A stretch of DNA of 64,000 bases from Prosopocoilus inquinatus. Lineage: Eukaryota > Arthropoda > Insecta > Coleoptera > Lucanidae. Position 1 is the stretch's first letter, and every line of letters begins with the position of its first letter. The stretch spans positions 39,232,101-39,296,100 of the forward strand of contig CM069872.1 of the NCBI GenBank assembly GCA_036172665.1, given 5' to 3'. Shown in pieces: positions 36,473 to 47,453 of this stretch. The position numbers and the translations under genes were made by a program. The notes beneath the pieces are model-generated. The model ran no database searches, was not told where the DNA came from, and was given only the letters and a program-made list of their open reading frames with translations.

Positions 36473-36601
36473 TACCAATTTCTTCACCTCCTGATAAATA
36501 AATATCTGCCAGGTATTATCCTTGGAAACCATTGTATCGGTAATAGTTTCCGAGGATACTACCTGGCAGATAAATTTATCCGTAGGTGAAGAAATCGGGC
36601 C
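36473..36601. mobile_element. Foldback MITE, family E
   Basis: The right two-thirds are almost identical to 33665-33791 (ATAATAGTTTCCGAGGATAC, ATAAATTTATCCGTAGGTGA), ending GAAATCGGGCC. The left end is slightly decayed. Confidence 0.75.
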
Positions 36602-37482
36602 TCAAGTCTGTTAGTTATGTAACACGTTGTATCAATCCGCATAAGTCCGCCCATCAATAAAAAAATAGAGTGTAGGTGTTTATTTTCTCATGGTAAGCAC
36701 ATACTTAAAAAGGTCAAATAGAATTTAAAAAAAAACATTAAAATTAAAGGCGTCTTGCAGAATTTTGTATAAAATTAAATTGCGCAATTTATATCAACCG
36801 TGTAAAACATTTTGAGTGTGGGAAGTACTTCTATCATGAAACCGTCTTTAATATCATAATAAATTCTTTGTAAACGTAAAGCGGCGAAACATATTATTTG
36901 GATATAAAATTTTATGGTTTAATCAGCTAATTCGTTGACTTGCCACACTCTGCAGAACTATAATTACCATTTAAAATTCCAAATACATTTAGTCACTTAT
37001 TTGATTCAGAGTAACAAACCTTTCTTTCACGACACGAATTTAGGGACATTGTGCCAGTCAGATTCAGGGTAGGTAATGATAATTTATTAGTTTGAAGGTG
37101 TCGATAGTAAGAAAAAATTCCGTATAAACAAAAACTTTTATTTTTCCAAAGAAAAAGTATTATTTAGGTGAAAAAAATATTGAAAAAATGGTAATTTAAA
37201 TTATATATAAATAAATTAAATGATTCTATTTCTAACGAAACGAAAAGATATTGCAAAGAAATCTTTAAAGCCTTAAAACTGAAGAAAGCTATTTTACCTA
37301 AAATCCAATCCCTACTCATAAATAAAAACCATGTTAAATTCATTTATTTGTCAAATCGTTTTCCAGTTTGGAAAATGTCCATTCGTATGGCAAGTAGAAA
37401 ACTCATTTGCCGAACATAACTGACAAAAAGGAAAACCAAAAGAAAAAGACTAACATTTCTTATTAGACTTTTTAAAGGTGTG

Positions 37483-37572
37483 TTGCTATGGGAACATCCA
37501 ATCATAATGCTTCATGACAATAACAACAACAACCAATCGTAAAGCTTTATGATTGGATGTTACCGTAGCAAT
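37483..37572. mobile_element. Short inverted-repeat element
   Basis: TTGCTATGGGAACATCCAAT is inverted as ATTGGATGTTACCGTAGCAA, enclosing about 40 bp with an ACAATAACAACAACAA run. Confidence 0.6.
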
Positions 37573-37620
37573 AGTCCAATACAACATTGTACAATATAGG
37601 AATATGACAAATCAATTATA

Positions 37621-38354
37621 CAGGGAAGGGCAAAAGTATGGAACCGGCTTAATATTTCGAAAACTGTTTGACGTATTTGTTTGAAATTTGGTATCTGATT
37701 TAGAGTCAATAAGACCTACTTTACAAATTTGTTTCAATTGTTTATCTGCTCTTGTTTCTGAAATCCAACGCCTACTTGATTTTTTTTAATCACAACCTAC
37801 TGTTTTTTTCTTCCTTTATTTAATAGCTCGCTTAATTCTCTAAACGACCACATAAGAATATTTATCTACTACATCAGAAAATGTTCGAGAAAAAAGCGTT
37901 TGAATGAAAAAGTTAGGAAAAATGGTTTATTGTCTGATATTCGACAAAAATTCTAGTTTTAACAAAAAAACTGGAAGACCACAAGATTATGGACTGTTAA
38001 GATAGCACTAAAGAAAATTTTAATAAAAATTGCCTTAAAAATATGAAAAGCGTAAACCATTTTTTCTAACTTTTTCATTCAAACGTTATTTTCTCGAAAA
38101 TTTTCTTATGCAATAGATAAATATTTTTATGTGGTCGTTTAAAGAATTAAACGAACTATTAAATAGAGGAGAAAAATCAGTAGGTTGTCGTTTAAAAAGA
38201 ATCAAGTAGGCGTTGGATCTCAGAAACAAGAGCAGATAAACAATTGAAACAAATTGGTAATGTAGGTCCTATTGACTCGCACACCAAATTTCAAATAGAT
38301 ACGTCAAACAGTTTTCGGAATACTCAGCCGGTTCCATACTTTTGCCCTTCCCTG
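37621..38354. mobile_element. 734-bp palindromic TA-flanked MITE
   Basis: CAGGGAAGGGCAAAAGTATG and its inverse form the ends, flanked by TA at 37619-37620 and 38355-38356. Arms of about 310 bp are complementary through GCAGATAAACAATTGAAACA-type blocks, leaving a loop of roughly 110 bp near 37935-38045. There is no coding frame. The bases on its two sides join into a sequence matching the other terminal repeat of the Penelope-like remnant, so it inserted into that element. Confidence 0.85.
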
Positions 38355-38410
38355 TATAACTCGGCTCCAGTCAAAAAAGGTTGATAGTAATACTCTTTTA
38401 AAGTTCAATC

Positions 38411-38450
38411 AAGCTTTCGGAAAATTTATTTCCTTTATCAAGGTTTCTAT
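38411..38450 (-). ncRNA. Possible decayed hammerhead motif (HHR6)
   Basis: On the minus strand CCTTGATAAAGGAAATAAAT is followed by TTTCCGAAAGC. AGGAAA/TTTTCC could be stem II and GAAAG the second core element, but the CUGANGA core reads TTGATAA. It sits at the expected place in the Penelope-like remnant. It is probably inactive. Confidence 0.25.
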
Positions 38451-38668
38451 AAAACAAATTTTAAAATTAATAAATAATAATAAGAACAATTTCACATGAT
38501 TACTTACTCCTTAGTGAGTATACAAAGTTAAACCACTAGTTATCATAATAATAAATTTCATTAAGAATAAGTTTTAAGAATAAATTTTGAATTTTACATT
38601 TTTTGACAGCTAAATTAATTGCGAAATTTAGAAAATTGAAACACGATAGAAAAATTGTTTATTCATTA

Positions 38669-39150
38669 TTAGGTAATGCGATGTAAATTTTGATTTCTAA
38701 CATCTTGATTGTCTTTCTTTTTAGTTTTAAAATTTAATAGGCAAGTATAAATACAACTAAGTTTCTCAATATCAGTTCTTTTGTTGATACTTTTTTTATT
38801 ACAAAAAATATGGCACATTTCAATGAAAAGTCTTGGACTCAAAATTGGTTCAATATCTAAAATTTTTGCATCCTCAAAATTAATCTTATGGTCTTCATTA
38901 TTGGCATGTTCAGATAAAGCACAAGCATTAGGTCTAAGTCTAATTTCACTTTTATGAGAAATAATTCTCGAATGAAGTGTTCTTGATGTTTGGCCAATAT
39001 AAACAGAATCACAATCACGACAAGGAATTTCATAAATAGAATTAATTTGTTAAGTGTATCTTTAACTTTCGTAAAAAGAGACTTAATTGTTAATAAATTT
39101 TTAGTTGCAATCTGAATGTTTTTGTTTTTTTAGTATTTTTATTAGTCGAG
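38669..39150 (-). pseudogene. Penelope-like element, GIY-YIG endonuclease remnant
   Basis: Reading leftward from about 39047, the frame gives NSIYEIPCRDCDSVYIGQT, then SRTLHSRIISHKSEIRLRP and ALSEHANNEDHKINFEDAKI, and stops at TAA (38671-38669). The C..C, YIGQT, R..L..RI..HK and H..H spacing is that of the C-terminal GIY-YIG domain of Penelope-like retroelements. A frameshift near 39045 separates it from upstream codons (NLLTIKSLFTKVKD in another frame), so the copy is dead. The reverse-transcriptase part is absent. There is no in-frame ATG, which is why it is easily overlooked. Confidence 0.85.
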
Positions 39151-39779
39151 ATGTAAGAATCGGTATGAATGATATGAACTTTAAAAGAGTATTACCATCA
39201 ACCTTTTTTGACTGCAGCCCAGTTATAGAATTGATTCCTTAATTGATCAGTCGTGATCTTACTTCGCCTTTGTGGAATATGACAAATGTATTAGTACTTA
39301 GATATACTCACAATCAAACTATTCTATTCGATTGTATTCAAAAGCAAACAAAAAAAGTAATACATATGAACAAATGAAAGTCTGCGTTCGATTTCCACTG
39401 GAATGTGATGATTTATCGACATTAATTGACGGAGGCTACAAATGTCAAAGCCTGACGCCCGAAACTTAAGACGGTCTGTCTGCTTCCACGACGGAATGTT
39501 CTGGGCTCTCGATTGTCACGCAAGCCGTGGAATATTCACCCAACGAAAGGATCTCGAAACCAGTGCGGATATTTAAATAGTCGGCCGGAGAAATGAGTTC
39601 GGTTCGAATTTGAGTTAGTTAACTGATAGCTCGGCTTGCGGTTAAGACATATTAGATTATAGTGCATTAAATAAATTATGTGTTAAAATAATTAATAAAT
39701 TAGTAGTATTATTTTAAAATAAATTAAAACGAACCTTAAATTCGTAACACTGCTTACAAAAAGTAATAAAATAATAATG

Positions 39780-40080
39780 AAATGAGAAAATACGAATCAA
39801 AGTTTAATGTTAAAAAGTTTCGTGTCGGAAATCAACGATATTTTTTTGCTCACTAGAAAAAGAAATTATGAAATACAAAAAGAACAAACGCTTGCATTAA
39901 CTATGAAATGTTTAAAAGATTCTGTCCGAAATCGTCAATTTTTTGCTTATAAAAAGAAAGAGATACAAAAGAAATTTAAAAATACAAAGCAAGTAAATGA
40001 GAGTTTGATTTGATTTTAAAATTATTTTCGTTGGAAATCATTAAGTTTTGTACTTTGCATACAAAAAGAAACAATAAATA
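39780..40080. repeat. Second block of the ~120-bp satellite
   Basis: AAAAAGTTTCGTGTCGGAAA, GATTCTGTCCGAAATCGTCA and TTTTCGTTGGAAATCATTAA mark three successive units in the same orientation as 34.5-36.2 kb. The 68-codon frame here is repeat-derived. Confidence 0.5.
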
Positions 40081-40658
40081 AACTTTGATTTAGATTTATC
40101 AGTTTGATTACTTTAAAAAAATGTACTTGTTCCTTTAATTTAAAAGTACAAAATTTAAGTTCTTTCTTGGGCCTATTAGTATTGTAATTCATAAGTTGTA
40201 TAACATAATTATACAACGTATACAATACTAATAGTATTAGCTTGTATTTTATTATGCACTAGGCCCCTTTAGCGGAATTCTTTCAATGCTAAACAAATCA
40301 AGTCTACCTAATTAATTTAAGCGGGTTCGCTGATGAATTGTTTTTCAAACACCATCTTGAAGAAATTTGTTTTCAACTATTTTGAAATCGTCTTGCGGGA
40401 TTTAAAGTGAGCAAACTTAATTGCGGCTACAAATTAACAGATGGCGCGATTCACGATTGGAGATTATTTGAAAAAATAAAAAATAAATAAGCAATTAAGT
40501 AGGTGAGCGCGTATTTTTAAAAATTATAAAACAAATGAGTATCACATCCAAATTTTTTTGTCACTTTCTTAAAAATTGCAAAAAATTTAAAGTAAGGTTA
40601 AGTTTTGCTGTCCTTTGAAAAACTGCAATTTGCGTCACTACTTTCTTTTATTTTTATA

Positions 40659-40777
40659 GCGTTTTTCGCTTGGTGCACCGGTGTGCACTGAGTGTATCTC
40701 CATCTCGTTTTATTACGTAAAGCCGAACTGAGATGGAAAAACACTCAGTGCGCACTAGTGAAGCCGGTGGAAAACGT
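40659..40777. mobile_element. Foldback MITE, family D
   Basis: AGCGTTTTTCGCTTGGTGCA at the left and the inverse CCGGTGGAAAACGTT at the right. TGCACTGAGTGTATCTCCAT and its complement form the inner stem. Confidence 0.75.
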
Positions 40778-41170
40778 TATTAGTTTCGTGTAGTAGCTAT
40801 GCCACGCAACCCCTGTAGCTATGCCACGGATAGATAGTGATAATTTTTTCTGGTTATGAAATATACGAAAGAGCAATAAGGGGTCGAGCTTTAAGCACGT
40901 CGACTAAGCGAGCGCTGCTGAAATAGGATGGAGCAAATATGCCAGTTGATAAAAATATAAACGTGTATTTTCTCATACCGCTACTGCGTTAATGAATAAT
41001 ATGTGACACAATCTGTATACAAGTATTAAACAACAATATTTGCAATGGTAGCTCTATTCTAATTTTTTATTGTCCGCTTCTTCATCTTCATCTTCTAGTG
41101 AACTGAACTATTTTAACTGGCGGCGAAAGGGCATTTAAAAGAAAGCGGGAACTGTAATAAATATTTGATT

Positions 41171-41431
41171 GTTAAGCTTGCTGTAACAAGCATAATAATT
41201 GATTTCCCAAAAAAATATATTCTCTTCCATTGACGTCCAATTGATGGGTTTCTGTGGTTGCTATAGTTATACTGGGTGTCTCATAATCTACGGAGGAGAT
41301 CGTTAAGCTTGTTGTAACAAGCATAATAATTGATTTCCCAAAAAAATATATTCTCTTCCATTGACGTCCAATTGATGGGTTTCTGTGGTTGCTATAGTTA
41401 TACTGGGCGTCTCATAATCTACGGAGGAGAT
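41171..41431. repeat. 131-bp tandem duplication
   Basis: The segment beginning GTTAAGCTTGCTGTAACAAG and ending CTACGGAGGAGAT occurs at 41171 and again at 41302, differing at only a few positions. This indicates a recent duplication. The 64-codon minus-strand frame across it has no known features. Confidence 0.85.
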
Positions 41432-42254
41432 TAAAACGGTAGCTAGGGGAGAACAAATTAAAGCTTTTTTCTTAATAAATTCTTGGTATAAAATCAATAA
41501 CTAAAAAGTTACAAGAGTTTAAAGTGAAATTAATTAACTAGCAAAAGTTACTCCTTGTAGTAATATTTTACGTTTTAAATTAAAATTAGTCACGGCTATT
41601 TCATTTTTTTCTTTAATACCCAAAACCGGGTTTTCATGTCGTTGTGCACTGCCTACTAATTAAAAACAAAACTAGAAAACAGATCAACATAGACGTTTTA
41701 TGAATGGTGGTTTTGATAAATTTAGAGTTTATTTAACAAGTTGCATTTTGTGGAGTAATTTTTATTAATTAGGAAGTTATAGGTGGAAATTAAAGAAGAA
41801 ATTAAGAAAGTCAAACTGCAGTAACTTTTTTGTTATTGAGTTTTGGTCAAAAGCGAATTAATACCGAGTATATGTATCAACTAATTTCCCTTCAATTATT
41901 GTTAGATACTAATTAAAATAAATTGGCGCTTATATAACACACTTGATTGTATCGTATAGAAGTTTTATCGAAACTCCTTAGTTTGGACAGTTTTTTTATT
42001 TTAGTGTCACGTTCAATTCAAAGAAAATAATTTGATGCTAGTGGTTGCTGCTGACCTTCATGCCCTTACTTTAACAAACGCTAAAAACTATTAACAGAAT
42101 GAACATTTACAAAGATTCAGAAGTTGAAAACTTCAGAAAGAGAAGGAGAGCGAATTTCGAAGTTAGTAGTTTTCTGTTTTTTTGACGATTTTTTTAGAAA
42201 TGAATGGCGGTTGAAAAGACATTTTGCACATTTTTATTGACCCCAAAATAGAGC

Positions 42255-42345
42255 ATTTATTTGGAATTTAATAGTTTTTGTATCTCATATAGCTTTCTAG
42301 ATCCCCATTGGTGGGTATTTAATTAGTTGTAACCCTGTATAAAAC
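42255..42345. mobile_element. Terminal fragment of the 16.2-kb palindromic family
   Basis: The stretch GTATCTCATATAGCTTTCTA, GATCCCCATTGGTGG and AATTAGTTGTAACCCTGTAT matches the right end of the element at 16219-17393. The rest of the element is missing or unrecognisable to its left. Confidence 0.55.
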
Positions 42346-42647
42346 TAGAGAAGGGAAAGATCGAGAAGGCTGAGTTAGGACACCCCCTCACGGATTAGTT
42401 AACGCGAAGCCGCTGCTTTGTCTCAGCGTTTTTCGAAACGCGCGGTGCTATTAATCGTTGCTACGACAGTTTGGAAGAAACGTATGCAATTTGATTCCAA
42501 TAAGAAAAAAATATTTAAGCACTGTTTGCGATTGTTTTAAACACGCAGCGGGACATGATATTTTTGTATTTGGCATCCTGTAGTTGTGACGTTTTTTTTT
42601 TTTTTCTTTTTAACAATCGTCTGTGTCGTTTCAATCATCAATTTATA

Positions 42648-42882
42648 GCCGTTTGCACCATATCTAGTTAAAAATTAAACCAGATTTAACAGTAAACCCA
42701 GTTTGCGTAGCAGCTTCAACCGTAGTTAGAAACTCGGTAAAATAACTCAATTTAATCCGTCTTCCGTGCTGGTTTAACGTTGAGTTGGTTTAGCGAGTTT
42801 CTAACTACGGTTTAAACCGCTATGCAAACTGGGTTTACTGTTAAACCTGGTTTAATGTTTAACTAGACACGGTGCAAACGGC
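42648..42882. mobile_element. 235-bp foldback MITE, family F
   Basis: GCCGTTTGCACCATATCTAG is inverted at the right (GACACGGTGCAAACGGC), with TA on both sides. Inner arms AACCGTAGTTAGAAACTCG and CGAGTTTCTAACTACGGTT are exact inverses. It lies immediately 3' of the LINE tail. Confidence 0.8.
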
Positions 42883-42900
42883 TATTAGATAATTTTAGTT

Positions 42901-42903
<3 letters not shown>

Positions 42904-42930
<27 letters not shown>
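42904..42930. repeat. (TAA)n tail of the LINE
   Basis: About eight TAA/ATA units sit at the 3' boundary of the minus-strand LINE. A similar tail ends the second LINE at 48.58 kb. Confidence 0.85.
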
Positions 42931-42931
<1 letters not shown>

Positions 42932-43143
42932 CGTGTCTTTATTATTATACACAGAAAATAATAGAATACAAAGAATAAAATTAAACATTAAATTCATTTG
43001 GCGAGGTTCAGTACAAACGCCAAAATGACGTTTTACTGCTCTACCACCTAACCAAAGGATCGATAGCTACTTAACTATACAAAAAAAAAAAAGCATAAGA
43101 CGTGTATAGTTTAGTTTAGTGTTCAGTTTGATTAGCAAGCGGT

Positions 43144-45627
43144 TTACGTTTGAGATGATAACAAAATCTGAAATAGTTTGCATCTGAATTGCGAGTATTT
43201 TAGTGTATCACATTCAATATAATATTTGTTAAAAAATTTTACGATACAGTAACTAAAAGAACTTTTAAATTTTTGTGTCTTGTGAAGCGGAGGAGTTAAC
43301 AAACCTCTGTACCGTAAATTTAAATTGTGAACATCAGTTCGAAATGTAATTAAATTATATAGGTATGGTGGACTCTGATAGTGCAAAACCTTATAATATA
43401 GACAAAAGGAGTGAAACAACCTTCTGTTCTCCATGTGTAGCCAGCCCGTCTCTTTAATTTTGTGACTTATTCTAGAATACTTCCTAATCCCATAAATTAG
43501 TCGTAAACAACTATTTTGTAATTTTTGCAATCTAGATTTATTTATTACATCTAAATGTGATCCATATACTGCGTCACAGTAGTCCACTCTACTCAAAACT
43601 AAGGAATTACATAAACTGATTTTAGTTTTACGATCTAGTGAATGTCTATAGAGAAAGATAATTTTTAAGTTCATATAAGCTTGTTGTAACAGTTTCGAAA
43701 GATAATGGGTGAAGTTCAAGTTTGGATCCAAAATGATGCCTAAATTTTTTAATTTATCAACAAACGCAATGTCAATATCACCAACTTTAATTTTTAGTTT
43801 ATTAATAATTCCTTTTTTGAATTTGCATGTACCAAATAGTATTGCAGAAGATTTGATTGGGTTTAAAATTAATTTATGCTGGAGGGAGCTTTTAAATAAA
43901 GAAGCTAGGTCACTATTTATTACAGTGCATACACTGTCGATATCGGATGGATAAAAGGAAAAGTAAATCTGAGAATCATCAGCGTAAAAATGTGAACTGC
44001 AATATTTTAGTAAAGAGGGAAACTGCGACATGTAGATTATGAATAGAAGTGGACCTAATATAGAGCCCTGTGGTACACCACTTTGTAAACCTAAGGGACT
44101 AGAAATGATATTCAGGTAGTTGACAGATTGCCGTCTTAGATTTAAGTAGCATTTGATTAATTTTACTGCATTATTGCTAAAACCGATGTAATGAAGAATT
44201 GCAAACAAAATGCCGTGATCGATCGTATCGAAAGCTTTAGAATAATCTAAAGTTACTAACACTGTTAATTTCCCATTGTCACTGGCTCTTAAAATGTCGT
44301 CAGTTATTTTTAGCAACGCAGTACAGCAGCTGTGTCCAGATCGAAAGCCAGATTGATTTGCAGGCAATATGTTATGCTTTGTTAAATACTCTCTGATTTG
44401 TAGAGCAATAATTTTTTCAAAAACTTTTGATGCTACTGGTAGTATGCTAATTGGCCTGAGATCTTTAAGTTCCGAAGGTGAAGGAATTTTAGGCAATGGA
44501 ATAACAAGCGCATACTTCCAACTATCTGGGAAGACTGAATGAACGATGCAGTAATTTATGATATGCGTGATAATATAAGTAAGATGCGGAACACATAATT
44601 TTATCATAGCAGCAGTTATATTATCAATTCCATAAGCATTAGATTTAAGAAGTTTAATACATTTTTCTACAGCACCTTCCGAAACTATGTCAAAATTGAA
44701 TAAATTGCCTTGAAACAAAACGTTGTTGTTATAATGATTTAATAAAGGAATACTACTTATATTTGTTGTCGGTACGGATTTAATAAAATAGTCATTAATA
44801 ATTTCAACATAGTGTAAATGAGGCGGCAAAACGTAATTTTTCTTTCTTAAAACGTCTAAATTTTTTAAAGCGCTCCACAAACCTTTCGTTCCTCGTGAAA
44901 TACATTCGTGCTGAAAATATGCTCTTCTTTCCCTACGAACTGCGGCTGTGATAAGATTTCTCCACGTTTTATAAGTCTGCCAATGATCATGATTTCTTGT
45001 CTGCTTGTAACGAGTTAGAGCGGTTTTCCTTTGAGAAATCATAAATTTAATATTATCCGTGATCCAAGGACGAAAAGGTTTAGTAATTCTAACAGTTTTT
45101 AAAGGTGCATGTCGATCAAAGAGCGTTAACAAATTGTCGTTAAAAAAAACTTTATCATTTACACAATCCAAATCATAGATATTGTGCCAAGGAATAGAAT
45201 TTAATTCTTCAATAAAATAATTAAAATTAAAATTTCTAAAATCACGGAAAGTTTTGAAAATGTGTGGTGAATTAGAAATTGTTAAATTTACCGAGCAATA
45301 AATTAATTCGTTATCTGAGATGTCAGACATATCAAGAGTTCCAAAGTCATCAACGATATCTAGATCAGAAGTAAAAATTAGATCAATAAGAGTAGTTGAA
45401 GTTAAGGTGGTTCTGGTAGGCACATCAATAATTTGTTTTAAGCCGATTCCGTCTATTAAATTTTGCAATAATATCGTACTTGGTGAAGTAGGGTTTAGGA
45501 AGTCAATATTAAAGTCACCAAGACAAAAGACAAAATCATGATTTGGAACGACATGAGACAGGGATGTTTCTAAAGAGTTGGCGAAATTTGCAACGTTTAT
45601 TAGTCCTGGAATCTTATCCTCTCCAAC
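43144..45627 (-). CDS. LINE ORF2 fragment: endonuclease end plus intact reverse transcriptase
   Basis: About 827 codons are open without a stop or frameshift, starting at the truncation, so there is no genuine start codon. Near the N-terminus FCLGDFNIDFLNP is an endonuclease motif. Fifty residues into the part after 45468, the usual catalytic SDH triad reads SDN (SDNELIYC). RT motifs, numbered from the leucine at 45468, are: DLRPISILP (337-345), motif A LDYSKAFD (407-414), SGVPQGSILGP (463-473) and the catalytic FYADD (494-498). The C-terminal region has WLHMENRRLFHSFCLYYKVL. All RT aspartates are present, so the insertion is young. Target-primed integration is unlikely because the endonuclease is incomplete. 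Confidence 0.9.
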   Translation of the reverse strand, partial: VGEDKIPGLINVANFANSLETSLSHVVPNHDFVFCLGDFNIDFLNPTSPSTILLQNLIDGIGLKQIIDVPTRTTLTSTTLIDLIFTSDLDIVDDFGTLDMSDISDNELIYCSVNLTISNSPHIFKTFRDFRNFNFNYFIEELNSIPWHNIYDLDCVNDKVFFNDNLLTLFDRHAPLKTVRITKPFRPWITDNIKFMISQRKTALTRYKQTRNHDHWQTYKTWRNLITAAVRRERRAYFQHECISRGTKGLWSALKNLDVLRKKNYVLPPHLHYVEIINDYFIKSVPTTNISSIPLLNHYNNNVLFQGNLFNFDIVSEGAVEKCIKLLKSNAYGIDNITAAMIKLCVPHLTYIITHIINYCIVHSVFPDSWKYALVIPLPKIPSPSELKDLRPISILPVASKVFEKIIALQIREYLTKHNILPANQSGFRSGHSCCTALLKITDDILRASDNGKLTVLVTLDYSKAFDTIDHGILFAILHYIGFSNNAVKLIKCYLNLRRQSVNYLNIISSPLGLQSGVPQGSILGPLLFIIYMSQFPSLLKYCSSHFYADDSQIYFSFYPSDIDSVCTVINSDLASLFKSSLQHKLILNPIKSSAILFGTCKFKKGIINKLKIKVGDIDIAFVDKLKNLGIILDPNLNFTHYLSKLLQQAYMNLKIIFLYRHSLDRKTKISLCNSLVLSRVDYCDAVYGSHLDVINKSRLQKLQNSCLRLIYGIRKYSRISHKIKETGWLHMENRRLFHSFCLYYKVLHYQSPPYLYNLITFRTDVHNLNLRYRGLLTPPLHKTQKFKSSFSYCIVKFFNKYYIECDTLKYSQFRCKLFQILLSSQT

Positions 45628-45639
45628 TTATTGCTACTC

Positions 45640-46890
45640 AAAAGCTCGAAAATAATTTCTTCAAAAAGAAAATATAAGAAAGACTCGGTTCTCATCAACT
45701 ACAACCTAAAATAAATTTATTTTAACAAATAACGATCTTGCCAACTAAAATGCCTGGTTATCATAGATAGTCCGGCTTTAAAACAATCGTGAACGGTTTA
45801 TAGACATCGTTTGATCTTTCAGTTATTTTTACTATCGTGCAAATTTCTATATTGCATACAGCGTAATACAACCTGTATAATAATTCCGCCTTTCTAAAAT
45901 ATCCTGTTTTATTATTAGATATAATAAACTCAGCTGTAAAATAGTATCATAAAACTCATTCACGTATGCAGCACATTACAATTTTACAACCGTGAAAACT
46001 TTTTCCGAGTGATTTGATGATCCTCTGTGCACATAGGGAGCGGAATAATCTCGAGTGAAAATTTTCTCGGGCGCGGATGAAAGGTGTCGTCACACTTCTT
46101 GCGGCCGACGCGCGACGCGACGTCAGTACGTGGGTGTACCTTAAGTTCTTTTCCGATGTCAAATAATTTTTATCGCGTGTAACCAAATTAAATGTAAATA
46201 GAGCGCGGCGCTTGTATCATGCCCGGCAAATATTATTAGTACAAACAATCTGAAATTACATCGCGTCGTTCGGTAAAGAACATCACATGCACACTACAGG
46301 AAATATTGGTCGTAAAAAGTTTATGACGCTGCAGGGACCAATCTCTTTTTAATTATGGGAGTTCGCGACGGATTCTTATTAATTTGCTTCTTTGTATGTA
46401 TGTATTTGGACGTAGACTGGTTCTCAAATATTAATGAGTTCCGGAGTGTAAGTAATACGGTTAATTAAATTTTATGTTTTACATGCGAGCAGGTAAGGTT
46501 AATAATGAAATGAGAAGTAGAAGTTGAAATTTGTATAAAAAATAAAATATTCTCATTTAAAATGGTTTTTATGGAAACGCTCTAGCAACTAGTGTATCAG
46601 GAGATCTAACTCGATACTGGGAGTCTTGTTATAAATCTGTTTATTACTTAACATATTTTAAAATTGGGCATTTGAATGGAATAATAATAATTATTTGATA
46701 TAAACTCTTGGATCATGATATTCACCACAATTGCATACAAAAAGTGATTTCTTGTTTTTAATTCCCAAGCCTCTTACCTATTTAAAATGGGAAGACTATA
46801 ACGCAAGTAACAACAAGTAACAAGATGAAGTCGTGAGATCGATCTAATAGCTCGTAATATTCGGTGTTGGTATGAATTATGAGTTCCCTT
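45640..46890. other. Intergenic stretch, nothing recognised
   Basis: There is a GC-richer patch (GCGGCCGACGCGCGACGCGA) near 46100. The open frames are short and featureless. Confidence 0.4.
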
Positions 46891-46894
46891 AAAT

Positions 46895-47418
46895 CAGCGT
46901 TTCTCAAACTGTGGAGCGCGTAAATCTTCAAAGGGGGGCGCAGCAGAATAAATTTAAAAAAAAATTAAACACAAATTGCAACTAATTTATCATATTATTT
47001 TTTTTTTATAAGAGATTGCATATACATAAAGTCGGGAGCAGTAAATTTTGATCGTCATTAATTATTCAAAGGTTTGCACCAAACTTGTATTTTATTAAAA
47101 TTAGCGAGATTTGTATCTTATTTTAAATGCTAGTAATAGTCTTTTAAATACTTAATTTATTTGTTTTTACCTTGAACATATTATGTAAATATTCTCATGT
47201 TAAGTTTTAGAAAAAAGTGACAATACATTAAAACAAATGTGTTATGAAATGTAATGATAAGTCTCAAATTTAAAAGAATAATGTAAAAGTATTTGATAAT
47301 CGTTTAGCATCAGTGTTCAAGCTCAAGATTCTAGAGAAGGGGCGGGGGCAGGGGTGGGGCGTGAATTATAACACAGCTCATAAGGGGGTCCCGACACCTA
47401 AAAGTGTGGGAAACGCTG
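46895..47418. mobile_element. hAT MITE, copy 2
   Basis: Same family as 34848-35410: it starts CAGCGTTTCTCAAACTGTGG and ends GTGTGGGAAACGCTG. The flanks CCTTAAAT / CCTTGATT agree at 6 of 8 bases. Interior blocks (AAGAGATTGCATATACATA) match copy 1. Confidence 0.8.
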
Positions 47419-47453
47419 CCTTGATTGCTTACTGAACCTCTCCTCAGCTTTTA

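Larger units (their letters stand above)
38355..39227 (-). mobile_element. Penelope-like element remnant with inverted terminal repeats
   Basis: 38355-38407 (TATAACTCGGCTCCAGTCAA onward) is inverted at 39176-39227 (ending CTGCAGCCCAGTTATA), about 50 bp with few mismatches, enclosing the GIY-YIG remnant. Penelope-like elements often carry repeats in inverted as well as direct order. A GAAAG/TTGATAAAGG stretch at 38415-38445 on the minus strand could be a decayed hammerhead. Confidence 0.75.
42904..45627 (-). mobile_element. 5'-truncated non-LTR retrotransposon (Jockey/CR1 group)
   Basis: The element runs from its 5' break near 45.63 kb, inside the endonuclease, to a (TTA)n tail at 42904-42930 on the plus-strand numbering. 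It keeps the end of the endonuclease domain, the full RT domain and a 3' region of about 240 bp. Tail type, single long ORF2 and RT motifs indicate the Jockey superfamily, CR1-like group; the exact clade is not determinable by eye. No target duplication was found. Confidence 0.85.

Noticed and set aside
46000..46200. GC-rich GCGACGCGACG patch as a bacterial insertion
   Set aside because: It is under 100 bp, has no frame, and sits in ordinary AT-rich DNA.
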